DNA of 64,000 bases, from contig CM056376.1 of assembly GCA_029718625.1 (NCBI GenBank), positions 77,437,386 through 77,501,385 on the forward strand, given 5' to 3'. Source of the stretch: Synaphobranchus kaupii (lineage: Eukaryota; Chordata; Actinopteri; Anguilliformes; Synaphobranchidae). Both the position numbers and the translations under genes were made by a program. Shown here piece by piece: positions 1 through 9,769 of the stretch. Each line of letters opens with the position of its first letter. The first letter of the stretch is position 1. Under the pieces are notes generated by a model. The model saw only the letters and a list, made by a program, of their open reading frames with translations. It searched no databases and was not told the DNA's origin.

Positions 1-828
1 TTTCGCTTGCGCTGCAGTGGGATGGGTGGCGCTGTCTGGGGCGTGTTCTAAAATACTTTCGGCTCAGTAACAATTTGAACCAACGAAAACCCATTGCGTT
101 ATGATCCGCTGGAACCACCTCTTAGCGGCAACGCAATAGACTCTGGGAATTTGGCAACTTGTTAGTCATGTAGTTCTATGTAGTGTCTATAGGTGATGCC
201 AACATTACACTTCCATTTAATGAACAAATAGCCTATAATTATTATTAATTAATTAATTTTAATTTAAACTACTAGAATAAAACAGGACAGCTTACAAGAA
301 ACTTGCGATCATGTAGGCCAATAGCCTATAATATATAAATTACACATTGACACAGTTGAATCATAAGCCTACCATTTGAATCATAATTATGCCTACATCA
401 CCTAATGTAGGCTAATTAATGCATTCGCCACCTCCTCCCGTGCCTTCCGAACTTCTGGGAGACGAGGTGGTGTGGATTGTGATCCATAAATTACTAGTCC
501 TAGCCTGTACTTCTGTTGCAAGTATGTCTGATTCCTGTGCGGAAAATCGCTCTTGTCGTTGACGGTCCAGTGCGTTTGGGTTGCTCATTATGAAATTGCA
601 TGGAGCGATTGCGTTCCAACTGGCTTTTTTTTAAAGCATGAGAACAACTATTTGATTGGCTACCATAGAGACACACCTTGGACATTTAAACCCAGCCTTT
701 TAGCAATACCGCCATCAGATGCGCCAAGATTGCCGTCATGAAATTACCAAATTTCTCGCCAACACGCCCTCAGAGCGATACCGCCAAGCGATTACTCTTG
801 CGTTCACCATTGCGTTTGGTTTATTAAA
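1..828. other. AT-rich leading region, nothing identified
   Basis: I see no conserved coding segment here and no element with matching ends. Short ORFs on both strands around 500-741 have no recognisable motif. The missing last coding exon of frs2 is not here: no long minus-strand frame exists, so that exon should lie left of the window. Confidence 0.5.
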
Positions 829-1497
829 ATAGAGCCCTCAGTACTTATGGGGAAATGCATACATTAAAGAAGAATAAAGAGCACACTCAGTACTTATGGG
901 GAAATGTATACATTAAAGAATAATAAATTTTGGCGGCCGTCAAATAATTTACTATGTAGGAAAAACCCTGAGCTGTATATTTTGTAAATATTACACAATA
1001 CACAAACAAAACAAAAAAAACCGAGGTATGAACTGAACTGTGGTTCAAAAATCGAGGTCTGAACCAAACCGTGGATTTGGAGAATCGTTACACCCCTAAT
1101 GTATACATTAAAGAAGAATAAATAGCACACTCAGTACTTATGGGGAAATGCATACATTAAAGAAGAATAAATAGCACACTCAGTACTTATGGGTAAATGT
1201 ATACATTAGAGAAGAATAAATAGCACACACAGTACTTATGGGGAAATGTATACATTAGAGAAGAATAAATAGCACACACAGTACTTATGGGGAAATGTAT
1301 ACATTAGAGAAGAATAAATAGCACACACAGTACTGATGGGGAAATGTATACATTAGAGAAGAATAAATAGCACACACAGTACTTATGGGGAAATGTATAC
1401 ATTAAAGAAGAATAAATAGCACACACAGTACTGATGGGGAAATGTATACATTAGAGAAGAATAAATAGCACACACAGTACTTATGGGGAAATGTATA
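829..1497. repeat. 49-bp minisatellite, interrupted
   Basis: Tandem copies of a 49-bp unit containing CTCAGTACTTATGGGGAAAT and CATTAAAGAAGAATAAATAG. Unit starts fall every 49 bases (for example 1131, 1180, 1229, 1278, 1327, 1376, 1425, 1474). Two units precede and about eight follow a roughly 170-bp insertion at about 929-1096. Units differ by a few substitutions (TTATGG/TGATGG, TAAAG/TAGAG). The insertion ends in ATCGTTACACCCCTA, which resembles one end of a hAT-type element; its other end is not clear. Confidence 0.85.
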
Positions 1498-2264
1498 ATT
1501 GAAGGGGAATTTTATCTACATTACATTATGTTGTATGTTGTCCTTATTGTAGTGTGAATGCAGTTATGTTTTTTTTTTTTTTGCAAATGTGAATTGCTCA
1601 AATTAAATGGATATTTTAAAAGTATATTTTTCTCAGCAACTTCCTATTCAATTTAAACTACAATCTCCCACAATGCTTTTCTTTCTCCTCTGCAGACATA
1701 ATGCAAAACAGTTGATTGCAATCTGGAAAAATTAGGCAGTGGGAAAAGAAAAGGATTGATCGCAGTTCATCTGGTTTAAAATGTAAGGAAGTGATGTTGT
1801 GATTTGAATTATGTCCAGGGCAACCATGTGCACATGCAGTGACAGCTCTCTTGAGACCCCATAGTGCAGTTTGACTGAACTTGCTAGAGAAGGTAAAAGT
1901 ATAAAACCTACTCAAATCAGTATCTCTTAGTATAGCATAGGTGATGTGAAGGGTGGTGATGACATGTGTTTTTCAAATTGAGAACTGGATAATATCTAGT
2001 AGATTTTTTAATCATTAGACAGTGAATTGAGGCAAATAAATTAATATTACACTTCTGGGTAAAAAGCATTTAAGGCATGTATCTAAAATTCCAGTCCTGG
2101 AGCACTGCAGGTTTTTTGCTCTCTCTTTTCAATCTGCAGACAATTTAGGCCAAACAAGGCGTGTTGAATGGTTAGCCAATTAATGACTTAAATCGAGCAC
2201 TTCTAAAACACACTGCAAACCGGCAGACGCAACAGGCCTCCGAGACATGAGTTTGAGGGTCATG
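1498..2264. other. Non-coding; one probable repeat end
   Basis: No convincing gene. Bases 2085-2260 (CCAGTCCTGGAGCACTGCAG onward) look like a worn end of a common fish interspersed repeat, but no partner end is present. The short minus-strand ORF at 1658-1915 has no recognisable motif. Confidence 0.35.
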
Positions 2265-2272
2265 CTTTAAGG

Positions 2273-2476
2273 CAGGCATGGGGGACCTTATCTGAAAAGG
2301 GCGTGGGTGAGGGTTTTTTTTTTTTTAGACCAGCACTAAGACACCTGATTCGACTTATCATGGTCTTAATTGAAGACCATGATTAGTTAATTAGTTGTAT
2401 CAGGTGTCTTCGTGCTGGGCTAAATCAAAAACCTGCACCAACACTGGCCCTTTTCGGATGAGGTTCCCCACCCCTG
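2273..2476. mobile_element. Palindromic hAT MITE
   Basis: A 204-bp non-coding element with imperfect inverted ends (left CAGGCATGGGGGACC, right GGTTCCCCACCCCTG). It is self-complementary over most of its length; the centre, near 2360-2390, reads ATGGTCTTAATTGAAGACCAT. It is flanked by an 8-bp target duplication, CTTTAAGG at 2265-2272 and CTTTAAAG at 2477-2484 (7 of 8 match). End sequence and 8-bp duplication are typical of hAT elements. It carries no transposase and would depend on one supplied in trans. Confidence 0.85.
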
Positions 2477-2908
2477 CTTTAAAGTATACCCATAGACCCC
2501 TCCCTCTGAAAGCACAATTGATCATTTGCATATGGATGCTGAAACTTTGTTTGCCAAATCGATTCACCAATCAGCACAGAACAGCAGCAATTAATCAACT
2601 GATCTCGCACAAGCTTCTCAATTAGGGAGTGGGAGTCAGCTCTGGGATTCATTGCTCATTTAATTCAAATGAGCCAGTATTTTGTGAAAACAGTCTGGGA
2701 CACCTGTAAAAGCAACTGTTTTTCTATAGACCTGTACAAACCTTTAAAATTGACTTCAATTATTCCATGTTGTGTCAGCTCTCTTATTACATAGCTGACA
2801 GAAGTCTGTTAATAGGCTCCTCCCTTTATCATATATAAATCTTGTTGGTGGGAGCGTGGGGCATGTGTGAACAAAGACTCTCTGGTGGGCCCACATGTAA
2901 ACACTCAC

Positions 2909-3067
2909 TAGTGGGTGTGCGGGGCGTGCGGGGCACCTCGCCCTCCGTCGCCCCCTGGGCAGGCTCTATCACAGGCTCCTCCACCACACTGATGCTGTTG
3001 TTATGCATGATGTCCTGCAGCATGTTGAAGATCTCCTCTGCCCGAGCACACTTAAAGGCAAAGATCC
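2909..3067 (-). CDS. frs2: FRS2 exon 3: C-terminal half of PTB domain
   Basis: A 159-bp minus-strand exon continuing the FRS2 PTB domain: IFAFKCARAEEIFNMLQ follows the split glycine codon, and the exon ends in EVPRTPRTPT. The acceptor is a pyrimidine-rich tract ending in AG at 3068-3069. The donor is GTGAGT at 2903-2908. It enters in phase 1, which matches the donor of the exon at 7933. FRS2 is a membrane-anchored adaptor that binds FGF and neurotrophin receptors through this PTB domain and then recruits GRB2 and SHP2 through a tyrosine-rich tail. That tail is encoded by a following exon outside the window. Wording of the motifs fits FRS2 better than FRS3. The paralogue (frs2a or frs2b) cannot be told. 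Confidence 0.88.
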
Positions 3068-3100
3068 CTGAAAACACACAAGAAAACACAATGTCCCATC

Positions 3101-4830
3101 TAGGGCCTGACCGATACAAAAGTTTTATCACCAATACCAATAACCAGACTGTAAAAGTAACCAATATCATCTGCCAATATTTTTCCTTTGGTAAAAGATT
3201 GAGCAGACACCAATAGTTTTAGAGAAACAGTGCTTTATATCTAGTCAACACAAACATATTTCATGTAGAAAAATAAATATTATTATTATATATAATCGAT
3301 TAAAATAAATAAAAATGAAGAGCACAAACCAACAAATATATAAAATAAACCTCTTCTCAATAACCTTCTTTAAAATAAACACAAACTCGCACAAATTCAA
3401 ACTAATCAATAGTCATATAGAATAAATACTAAATAATATATAAAAATATGTAAAATAAACCTTTTAGAGAATCTCCCATATGAGAATTAAAAGAAAGAAT
3501 TAAAAAAAAATTTAAACTTATTTTCTTGTATTGGAACAAAAGTATCTCACAAATGAACTGTGCTCCCACAATTTACTAAACAACAAAATTGTGCTGTATG
3601 CCATCAATCACTTGAACAGTCACGGGTTACAACAATGACCCCCTGTCCATAAGTTCCTGTCTGGTAGCAATATTGCAGTTTGAAGTGTCAACAACACGTG
3701 GGCCACGTCAGAAAATTAACTTCCTAATAGTCTCAGGCCAAGAGTGCTAAGTTGTAATGCAAAAGTAATTGCAGTTGAACAGGATTGGGGATACCGTGCA
3801 GGTAACCAACACTTGTCTGACAAAACAATTGATGTTAATCCAGCACTACGCTCCAGCTCGACCACTTCGCTCTACTGCAGCAGGGCGACTCGCACTTCCT
3901 TCCCTCTGTGTCAATGGCTCTCGCTCGTCCCGCCTGCGGAGCTTTTCCACCCTAGCTGGTGGAACGAACTCCCCATTCCTCTATGTTCTACACACCTCCA
4001 CCTAGACTCCACCTTGACTGACCTACCAATCTAGGACCATTCTCATAGTACTTGTTTCCTGTTTTTTGCTTGTTTCCTGTTTAACTTGTTTGATTTTATA
4101 GCTTAGAATGTATAGCTGACTTACCCATAGCTTACTGTGTGTACTATATTCAATGTTCATTACTAGGGATAGCTGCTACATTATGAGAAGGATGTGCTTT
4201 GTCTGATCTGTTTTGTAGTCGCTTCAATGACCTTTGGTATGCACTTATTGTACGTCGCTTTGGATAAAAGCGTCTGCCAAATGAATGTAATGTAATGCTC
4301 GTGCTTTCACATGTTGGCTGCTTGATATGCAGTACATCACATATCTCAGCTAGCAATGTTACTGACTTATTCGTAACGGTTTGACAGCGTTAACAAACAC
4401 TAATGTTCACTATTTTTACATTGTGCAATCTGCATTTGAATGATTAAAAAATCTAAGCTTGATGTTGGCAGTCCTATCGCTGGTTACCATTTAAAGTTTG
4501 GGATAATATTACTAGTGCCTTGTGTGCAGTATAGTCACATGTGCTGTAACTCTGCCAGCCCAGGCATCTCTTCAACTTGCAAAACCTCTTCATGTGATAA
4601 CAGATGGACCATAGAGTTCAGTCCATGTTAGCAAAGTGAGTTATAGTAGCACCCTCTAAGTATGGCCATTATTTGAAGTAATTGTCAGGTCCATGAATGC
4701 AGTTTTCTTTATTGACATTTCAATAGACGGTGCTTTAAATCAGTGGAATTTCCCCCGATACATACGTATATATGTGGCAGCCCTGTATTGGCTGATATTA
4801 TCAGCCGACTGATATAACAGTCGGGCCTTA
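3101..4830. mobile_element. hAT element in frs2 intron 2
   Basis: A 1730-bp insertion with TIRs TAGGGCCTGACCGATA (left) and, read on the minus strand, TAAGGCCCGACTGTTATA (right). It has an exact 8-bp target duplication GTCCCATC at 3093-3100 and 4831-4838. Both features are diagnostic of hAT transposition. No transposase is readable; the interior is AT-rich and contains an L2-type LINE tail at 3836-4296. The left edge is only about 31 bases from the splice acceptor of the frs2 exon at 2909-3067. Confidence 0.88.
3836..4296 (+). mobile_element. L2-type LINE 3' end fragment
   Basis: The 3' end carries the L2/UnaL2-type tail GTCGCTTTGGATAAAAGCG, with the SL structure CGCTTT..AAGCG, followed by TCTGC and short ATGTA-type repeats ending at 4296. 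Upstream, 3840-4034 translates as the worn C-terminus of an L2 reverse transcriptase ORF (ending around WWNELPIPL). It is 5'-truncated, which is usual for LINEs, and sits inside the hAT element. Confidence 0.7.
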
Positions 4831-4848
4831 GTCCCATCAAGACAGGGC

Positions 4849-5070
4849 TAGGGCTTGGCGATATACCGCAACGATAAATGTTGAAGATATTTTTAGCGAA
4901 ATGACGAACATTGCCAAAATGTGGTGTATTGCCTTTGTTTTAGTCTTTTTTCCTTCAATCATATCTCATGTGGTAAAAAAACATCAAAACTTCAGAGGCC
5001 ACATGAAATGCTTTGGGGGAAAAACAATCACCACTTATATCTACAGCCAATCAGCAGCAAGGTCATACAG
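4849..5070. repeat. Fragment of a hAT-like repeat
   Basis: Begins TAGGGCTTGGCGATATACCG. The same end, in inverted orientation, occurs at about 21310-21332 (CGGTATATCGCCCAGCCCTA). This suggests a dispersed hAT-like family; no matching right end or target duplication was found here. Confidence 0.5.
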
Positions 5071-5090
5071 CCTCCACGTGATCATGTGAT

Positions 5091-5113
5091 AATAATAATA
5101 ATAATAATAATAG
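5091..5113. repeat. (ATA)n microsatellite, LINE tail
   Basis: A run of ATA/AAT triplets. It lies at the 3' end of the minus-strand LINE that continues across the Tc1 element, so it is probably the LINE's repeated 3' tail rather than an independent microsatellite. Confidence 0.7.
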
Positions 5114-5171
5114 TTTATTTGATTGGCGCCTTTCAGGAGACTCAAGGTCACCTTACATTAAGAACAATATA

Positions 5172-6742
5172 CAGTCATGTGAAAAAGTAAGTACACGTCA
5201 GTTTTTTTGACATATCTGGACACAAGTTTATTTTATTTTAATTTCAACAATATTGATTGATTAACGTAAACTAATTCAACAAATGATGCTAAAAAAGTAG
5301 ACTTTGGAATCACTTAAGCAATTGAAATGGAACACAAATGCAAATTCCTCATGAGGAAAAAGTAAGTACACCCCTATCTTTACTATCAAATATATTGATT
5401 AAAATTGATGTCTGGGACACAAAACAGATGTAAATGATTGTCCAATTATTAGATAATAATTTGGAAGTTCTATGCTTACATATAAACAGACAATTGGTCT
5501 GGTTTGGACCTAACCGTCAAGGTGTGTGCCAACATATCATGCCTAGGTCAAAAGAGCTAGCTGGAGCCCTGAGAAAATATTATTGATTCTAATGAGACTG
5601 GGAGGGGTTACAAAGCCATTTCAAAGCAGTTTGACGTACATCATTCAACTGTTCAACGCATCACATCCAAATTGAGAAAATTCCACATCACTGGAAATCT
5701 ATGCAGGACAGGCCGTCCCACCAAATTCACCCCAAGAGCTGACCGAAAGATGCTTCTAGAAGTCTCCAAGAACCCAAGGACCAACAGACTTCATTTGCCA
5801 CAATTAACCTGAAAGTGCATGAATCAACAATCAGAAATAGATTGCACAAACTTGGCCTACATGGGAGGATAGAAAGGAAGAAGCTCCTGCTCTCCAAAAA
5901 GAATATAAAAGCACTACTGAACTTTGCCAAACAACATCTGGATAAAAGTTCAAAACTACTGGGAAAATGTACTCTGGACTGATGAGTCAAAGTTGGAGTT
6001 ATTGGGCGCAATGCAAAACGTCGTGTTTGGCGAAGATGCAACACTGCCTTTGAGCAGAAGCACCTCATTCCAACGGGGAAACATGGTAGAGGGAGTGTTA
6101 TGGTTTGGGGCGGCTTTGCTGCCTCAGAGTCTGGTAAACTTACCATAATAGATTCAACCATGAATTCAACTTTATACCAGACCATTCTTGAGGAGAATGT
6201 GAGGCCATCAGTTCAGATGCTGAAGCTGAAAAGCTCCTGGATCCTCCAACAGGATAATGATCCTAAACATACAAGCAAATCTACTACAGAATGGCTCAGA
6301 AAGAAAAAATGGAGGGTTATGGAATGGCCAAGTCAGAGTCCAGACCTCAATCCTATCGAAATGCTTTGGGGGGACTTGAAGCAGGCTGTGCATACAAGGA
6401 AGCCCTCTAACAGCACACAATTAAAGCAGTGCTGCAAGGAAGAATGGCTGAAAATTCCTCCCAGTCGATGTAAGAGACTTATAGTCAATTACAAGAAACG
6501 CCAAGAAGAGGTTATTGCTGCCAAAGGGGGCAACACCAGTTATTGAAGCCAGGGGTGTACTTACTTTTTCCTCACATTTCTGATAAATAAATCATTTAAA
6601 AGCAAAATTTCTTTGTGTCCTTTGTTAAATTAGACAGCCTTTAACAGTAGAAAGCATTGGAATAGGGATCAAATATCCATGTGTCCAAATATATCTAAAA
6701 AGACAACTTATCTGGGGGTGTACTCACCTTTTCACATGACTG
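5172..6742 (+). mobile_element. Tc1-like transposon A
   Basis: A 1571-bp element with TIRs beginning CAGTCATGTGAAAAAGTAAG (left) and, on the other strand, CAGTCATGTGAAAAGGTGAG (right). It is flanked by TA at 5170-5171 and 6743-6744, the Tc1/mariner target duplication. It carries a decayed transposase. It inserted into the 3' end of a minus-strand LINE, whose halves flank it at 5091-5169 and 6745-7415. Confidence 0.93.
5539..6546 (+). pseudogene. Tc1 transposase, broken
   Basis: The family enzyme cuts and pastes the element at TA sites using a DDE triad. The start MPRSKELAGALR at 5539 is followed by a readable helix-turn-helix region (STVQRITSKLRKF, GNLCRTGRPTKF). The catalytic parts are visible as LWTDESK (first D), LQQDNDPKHTS (second D) and [11 protein letters not shown] (E). 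The last 148 codons are open to the stop at 6544-6546. There are stops and frameshifts near 5583, about 5810, 5940 and 6100, so no product is expected. It is more diverged from intact Tc1 genes than the three copies elsewhere in the window. Confidence 0.88.
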
Positions 6743-6744
6743 TA

Positions 6745-7415
6745 TACGTATAAATTAAATAGATCAGAGAAGTTAAGACAATTAGATGAAACAGACATGA
6801 TATAGACAAACAACAACAGGAACATACGAGCATAGACACACAATAATAACCACAATAATAATAAAAGGGGACATTACAGTGGACAATGGGGGGGGGTGTT
6901 ATACATTATAATTCAAGGTGCATAGATGTGTTTTGAGCAGTTTTGTGAAGGAGGGTAGTGTATCTGCATGTTTGATGTGAGTGGGGAGGGAGTTCTAGAG
7001 TGCGGGAGCGGCAGCACTGAAGGCTCATGCACCAACAGTAGTGAGTCGGGTGGGAGGAATGGTGAGTAGACCGAAAGGTAGGAGGGTGCAAGGCTGTGTA
7101 AGGCTTTTTAAGTCAGCGGGTGGATTTTTTTAATTGAATGGGGTAGGGGACCGGTAGACAGTGTAGCTGAATGAGGGTGGGTGTAATGTGGTCAGATGGT
7201 TTGGTATATGTGAGGGTTTGTGCAGCAGAGTTTTGGATGATTTGCAGTTTATTAATAAGTTTGGAGGGGAGTCCTGAGAGAATGCCATTGCAATAGTCTA
7301 GTCGGGAAGTGACCAAATGCGTGGATCAGGGTTTCAGCACTGGAGTGAGAAAGTGAGGGATGGAGTTGGGACATGTTGCGGAGGTGAAAAAATGCAGTGT
7401 GTGAAATGTTCTTGA
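6745..7415 (-). pseudogene. L2/Rex-like LINE reverse transcriptase C-terminus
   Basis: Read on the minus strand, 7113-7316 gives [19 protein letters not shown] and [11 protein letters not shown], the conserved region after the catalytic site of L2/Rex-type reverse transcriptases. Upstream, 7330-7415 gives FFHLRNMSQLHPSLTFSLQC. Downstream, 6910-7030 gives AFSAAAPAL, stop, NSLPTHIKHADTLPSF. Several in-frame stops make it dead. Its 3' end continues beyond Tc1 element A to the (ATA)n tail at 5091. The 5' part is missing. Confidence 0.82.
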
Positions 7416-7932
7416 TGTGTGTTTTTGTCAATCACATGGAAGCTGCAAGATATCAGTGCGCTCACGTGTGATGTTCGGCGCGCATGTCGACACCGTGGAG
7501 GCAGCGCGGGTATTGTGCCGAACAGCAGGCTCTGCACACGGACATCATCCTGGTCCCCACTCTCATAAGCGAGGTTAAAATTGACATGGCAACTTTTATA
7601 ATTTTTTTTCAATAAAAATATTTTTCTTTTTCTCTGTGCTTCGGAATTTCTGAGTGTGCGCCTCTAATTATGCCAACCGTCCCTGAATGCTGCCCGCTAC
7701 GTTCATGCACCCGTGTATGAGCTATTGACTATTCTACACTCTGTAATCCACACGGTAGTACAGGGGACAGAGAACTGGCTTGGCAACAAAAATTGAACAA
7801 GAAAATGAAATATCTCTGATGGGATTGCTGTTCTGCTTTCTAGAGAGCACAGGATGAGTGCATACAATGGAATTGGTTGCAATGGAAACATAGTGCGTGA
7901 TGCCGTCGGAGCGCATTCTCAGCGTGGCTCAC

Positions 7933-8119
7933 CTTGTCCGGTCTGGCAGCGCCGGCCGCTCTCGAAGGAGAAGAGATTGGAGTCGTAGCCGTAGCGTCGC
8001 AGACAGAGGTATGGCCACCTGACGGCCTCGCGCTTCCACGTGTGCAGGATGAGTTCCTCCTCCGTCAGCTCCATCAATCCTGAGCCCAGCTCGTTCCCAT
8101 CATCGTCCACGTTGATCAC
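7933..8119 (-). CDS. frs2: FRS2 exon 2: N-terminal half of PTB domain
   Basis: A 187-bp minus-strand exon encoding VINVDDDGNELGSG at its start and LCLRRYGYDSNLFSFESGR then RCQTGQ at its end. This is the first half of the FRS-family PTB fold and is almost invariant in vertebrates. The acceptor is TTTGGACAG, with AG at 8120-8121. The donor is GTGAGC at 7927-7932. The exon enters in phase 0 and leaves after the first base of a glycine codon, matching the exon at 2909-3067. The intron to that exon is 4865 bp and is filled with transposons. Residues here (INVDDDGNELGSG) favour FRS2 over FRS3. Confidence 0.93.
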
Positions 8120-8833
8120 CTGTCCAAAGGGGCATCGCCTCAGCGGTAAGTGCAGCCCAGTTTCGCGTGCAAATCTAGGCCCTGCCTTTTGAACCCCAGC
8201 CCTCAATCGGTGTCAATCACAACAAACACGTCTACTCATTCAAAGCACACACTGGTCAGCATTATTTGCTTTATGAACAAAACAGGGAATCACACAAGAC
8301 GCTTTTTAATGATCCTTTCCAAACCTCCATATTTCCAAAAATTGGGCTGGTCTCTATCAGTTGCAACTCCTGATGGGTTTTAGTCCGCTGATGTTCACAT
8401 TCCCAAACAAAGGCAATGACTGGATGCCCAAAGGCTATCAAACCTGAGACACAGGCATGTGCCCCAAATCATGCACATGAGAAATCCTGAACTGGGATTT
8501 GAGTTTCCAACATTGCAGATAGAATCCAGTTCTGTAACCACTATCAATAAAATGACACCATAATAAGCGGTCATGCTTTCTAAAGAAAAAGTTTCATTAT
8601 GGCACATTATCTGAATCCGGCACCAGAGAGAAGCGCTCCGATTGGATATGGAAGCAGGGATGCCTGTCCGGTTTCCTGTCCTACGGGACAGGTAAAAACG
8701 TGATGCGTTTACACTCCCCACACAGAACCAGGGAGGGCGATAGAAAGAAGGGAGAAGTATAGACGGTGAAGGACTGGGAGAGAGGGAGAGAGCTAGGGAG
8801 GACACAGAGAAAGGGGGAGGGAAAGAGACCCAC

Positions 8834-8899
8834 CTTAAATTTGCTTTGATGGTTATCTGGGATTGACTCTTTGTCAGGACAGCTACAGCAGCTACCCAT
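8834..8899 (-). CDS. frs2: FRS2 first coding exon: myristoylation signal
   Basis: Sixty-six coding bases encoding MGSCCSCPDKESIPDNHQSK then FK. The ATG is at 8897-8899. Glycine 2 is the N-myristoylation site that anchors FRS2 to the plasma membrane; the adjacent cysteine cluster is characteristic of the family. The donor GTGGGT is at 8828-8833, phase 0, joining the exon at 7933-8119. An acceptor-like tract ending TTTGCTTTCTAG puts the exon's probable 5' edge at 8925, leaving 26 bases of 5' UTR. The promoter and untranslated exons were not identified; they would lie to the right. Confidence 0.93.
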
Positions 8900-8929
8900 G
8901 GCTTCTTTAGAAGACCATTTGATCACTAG

Positions 8930-9626
8930 AAAGCAAATTGGATATGGGGAGGCAAGGTTTGAGATTAACAGCATATTGGTAGAAATGTAGGTGAGACTGC
9001 AGAATACAGCTGAAAGGAAACGCATAACAGAATATGGGTGCAATTTTGTCTCAGAAACAACCAGTTTAGTCAAAAGCCTTCTTCAAATGTGAGAGTGCCT
9101 ACACTCCATTTGGCTCCAGTCTGAATTTGGTCTGTTTTAGTACCATATTTCCTTGCTGGCCTTCAAAAGCAAAGTACGGTCCTTTTATACAAGTTTTAGA
9201 TTAATGGGGAAAGAAAACAGTAACTTATCTGGAAGCATTACCGGGGGTCTAATATTGTTTGTTTTTTTGTGAATTCATATTGCTGGTCAGCCATATAAAG
9301 AGGTTGTGATATTATTGACTTGCTTGTCAAACATGTCTTTATTCTTTGGACTCATATGACTATTCAAGTTGAAGGAAAATCTAAATGATTTCTTGCCTCA
9401 TAGTTGGTGTTAAGTAGATGTACATGTGGACGTAGCTTGAAAATGAAAACAAGAATTTCATCAAATAACCATGAATTTACATGTATAACATAGTCTCACT
9501 GGCTGATAAACTCCCTTGGATGATGGTGATGTGCTTCCCCTCTTAAGCTAGCAGGGGGCAGGAGGGGGCTCTTCCTGTGGTTCCTCACCTAGGTTTGGCC
9601 ATCAACATTCCTGGTTCCCTCCCCAG
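8930..9626. other. Non-coding, frs2 5' side
   Basis: Upstream of the frs2 coding start on the minus strand. It probably includes part of a 5' intron. I could not identify a promoter, CpG-rich block or recognisable repeat. Confidence 0.4.
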
Positions 9627-9767
9627 CGCCCGGCCAGTGGACATGTTTCACAATGTCATGGTCTCTGGACGCCTGACCACACCTCCTGAGATAGAGAAAC
9701 GCATTACGTTAGAACCATTCCATCCAACACAATGGGAAGAAGCCTGTAGCAAGGGGGTGCCTTTCAG
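9627..9767 (+). CDS. Possible exon of an unrecognised gene
   Basis: An open 141-bp plus-strand segment bounded by a good acceptor (TTCCCTCCCCAG, ending at 9626) and a donor (GTACAAG at 9768). It reads RPVDMFHNVMVSGRLTTPPE, then IEKRITLEPFHPTQWEEACS and KGVPFR. The composition is protein-like (charged, with tryptophan and proline, no low complexity) and unlike the transposon ORFs nearby. I do not recognise the family. The frame is also open for about 50 bases upstream of the proposed acceptor. It is convergent to neither neighbour in an informative way, and could be an exon of a gene extending right or an old retrocopy piece. Confidence 0.4.
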
Positions 9768-9769
9768 GT

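Noticed and set aside
839..1497. CRISPR array
   Set aside because: The repeats are contiguous 49-bp tandem units with no unique spacers, in a eukaryotic genome.
1..2908. Last coding exon of frs2
   Set aside because: No long minus-strand frame resembling the FRS2 docking tail is present; it must lie outside the window.
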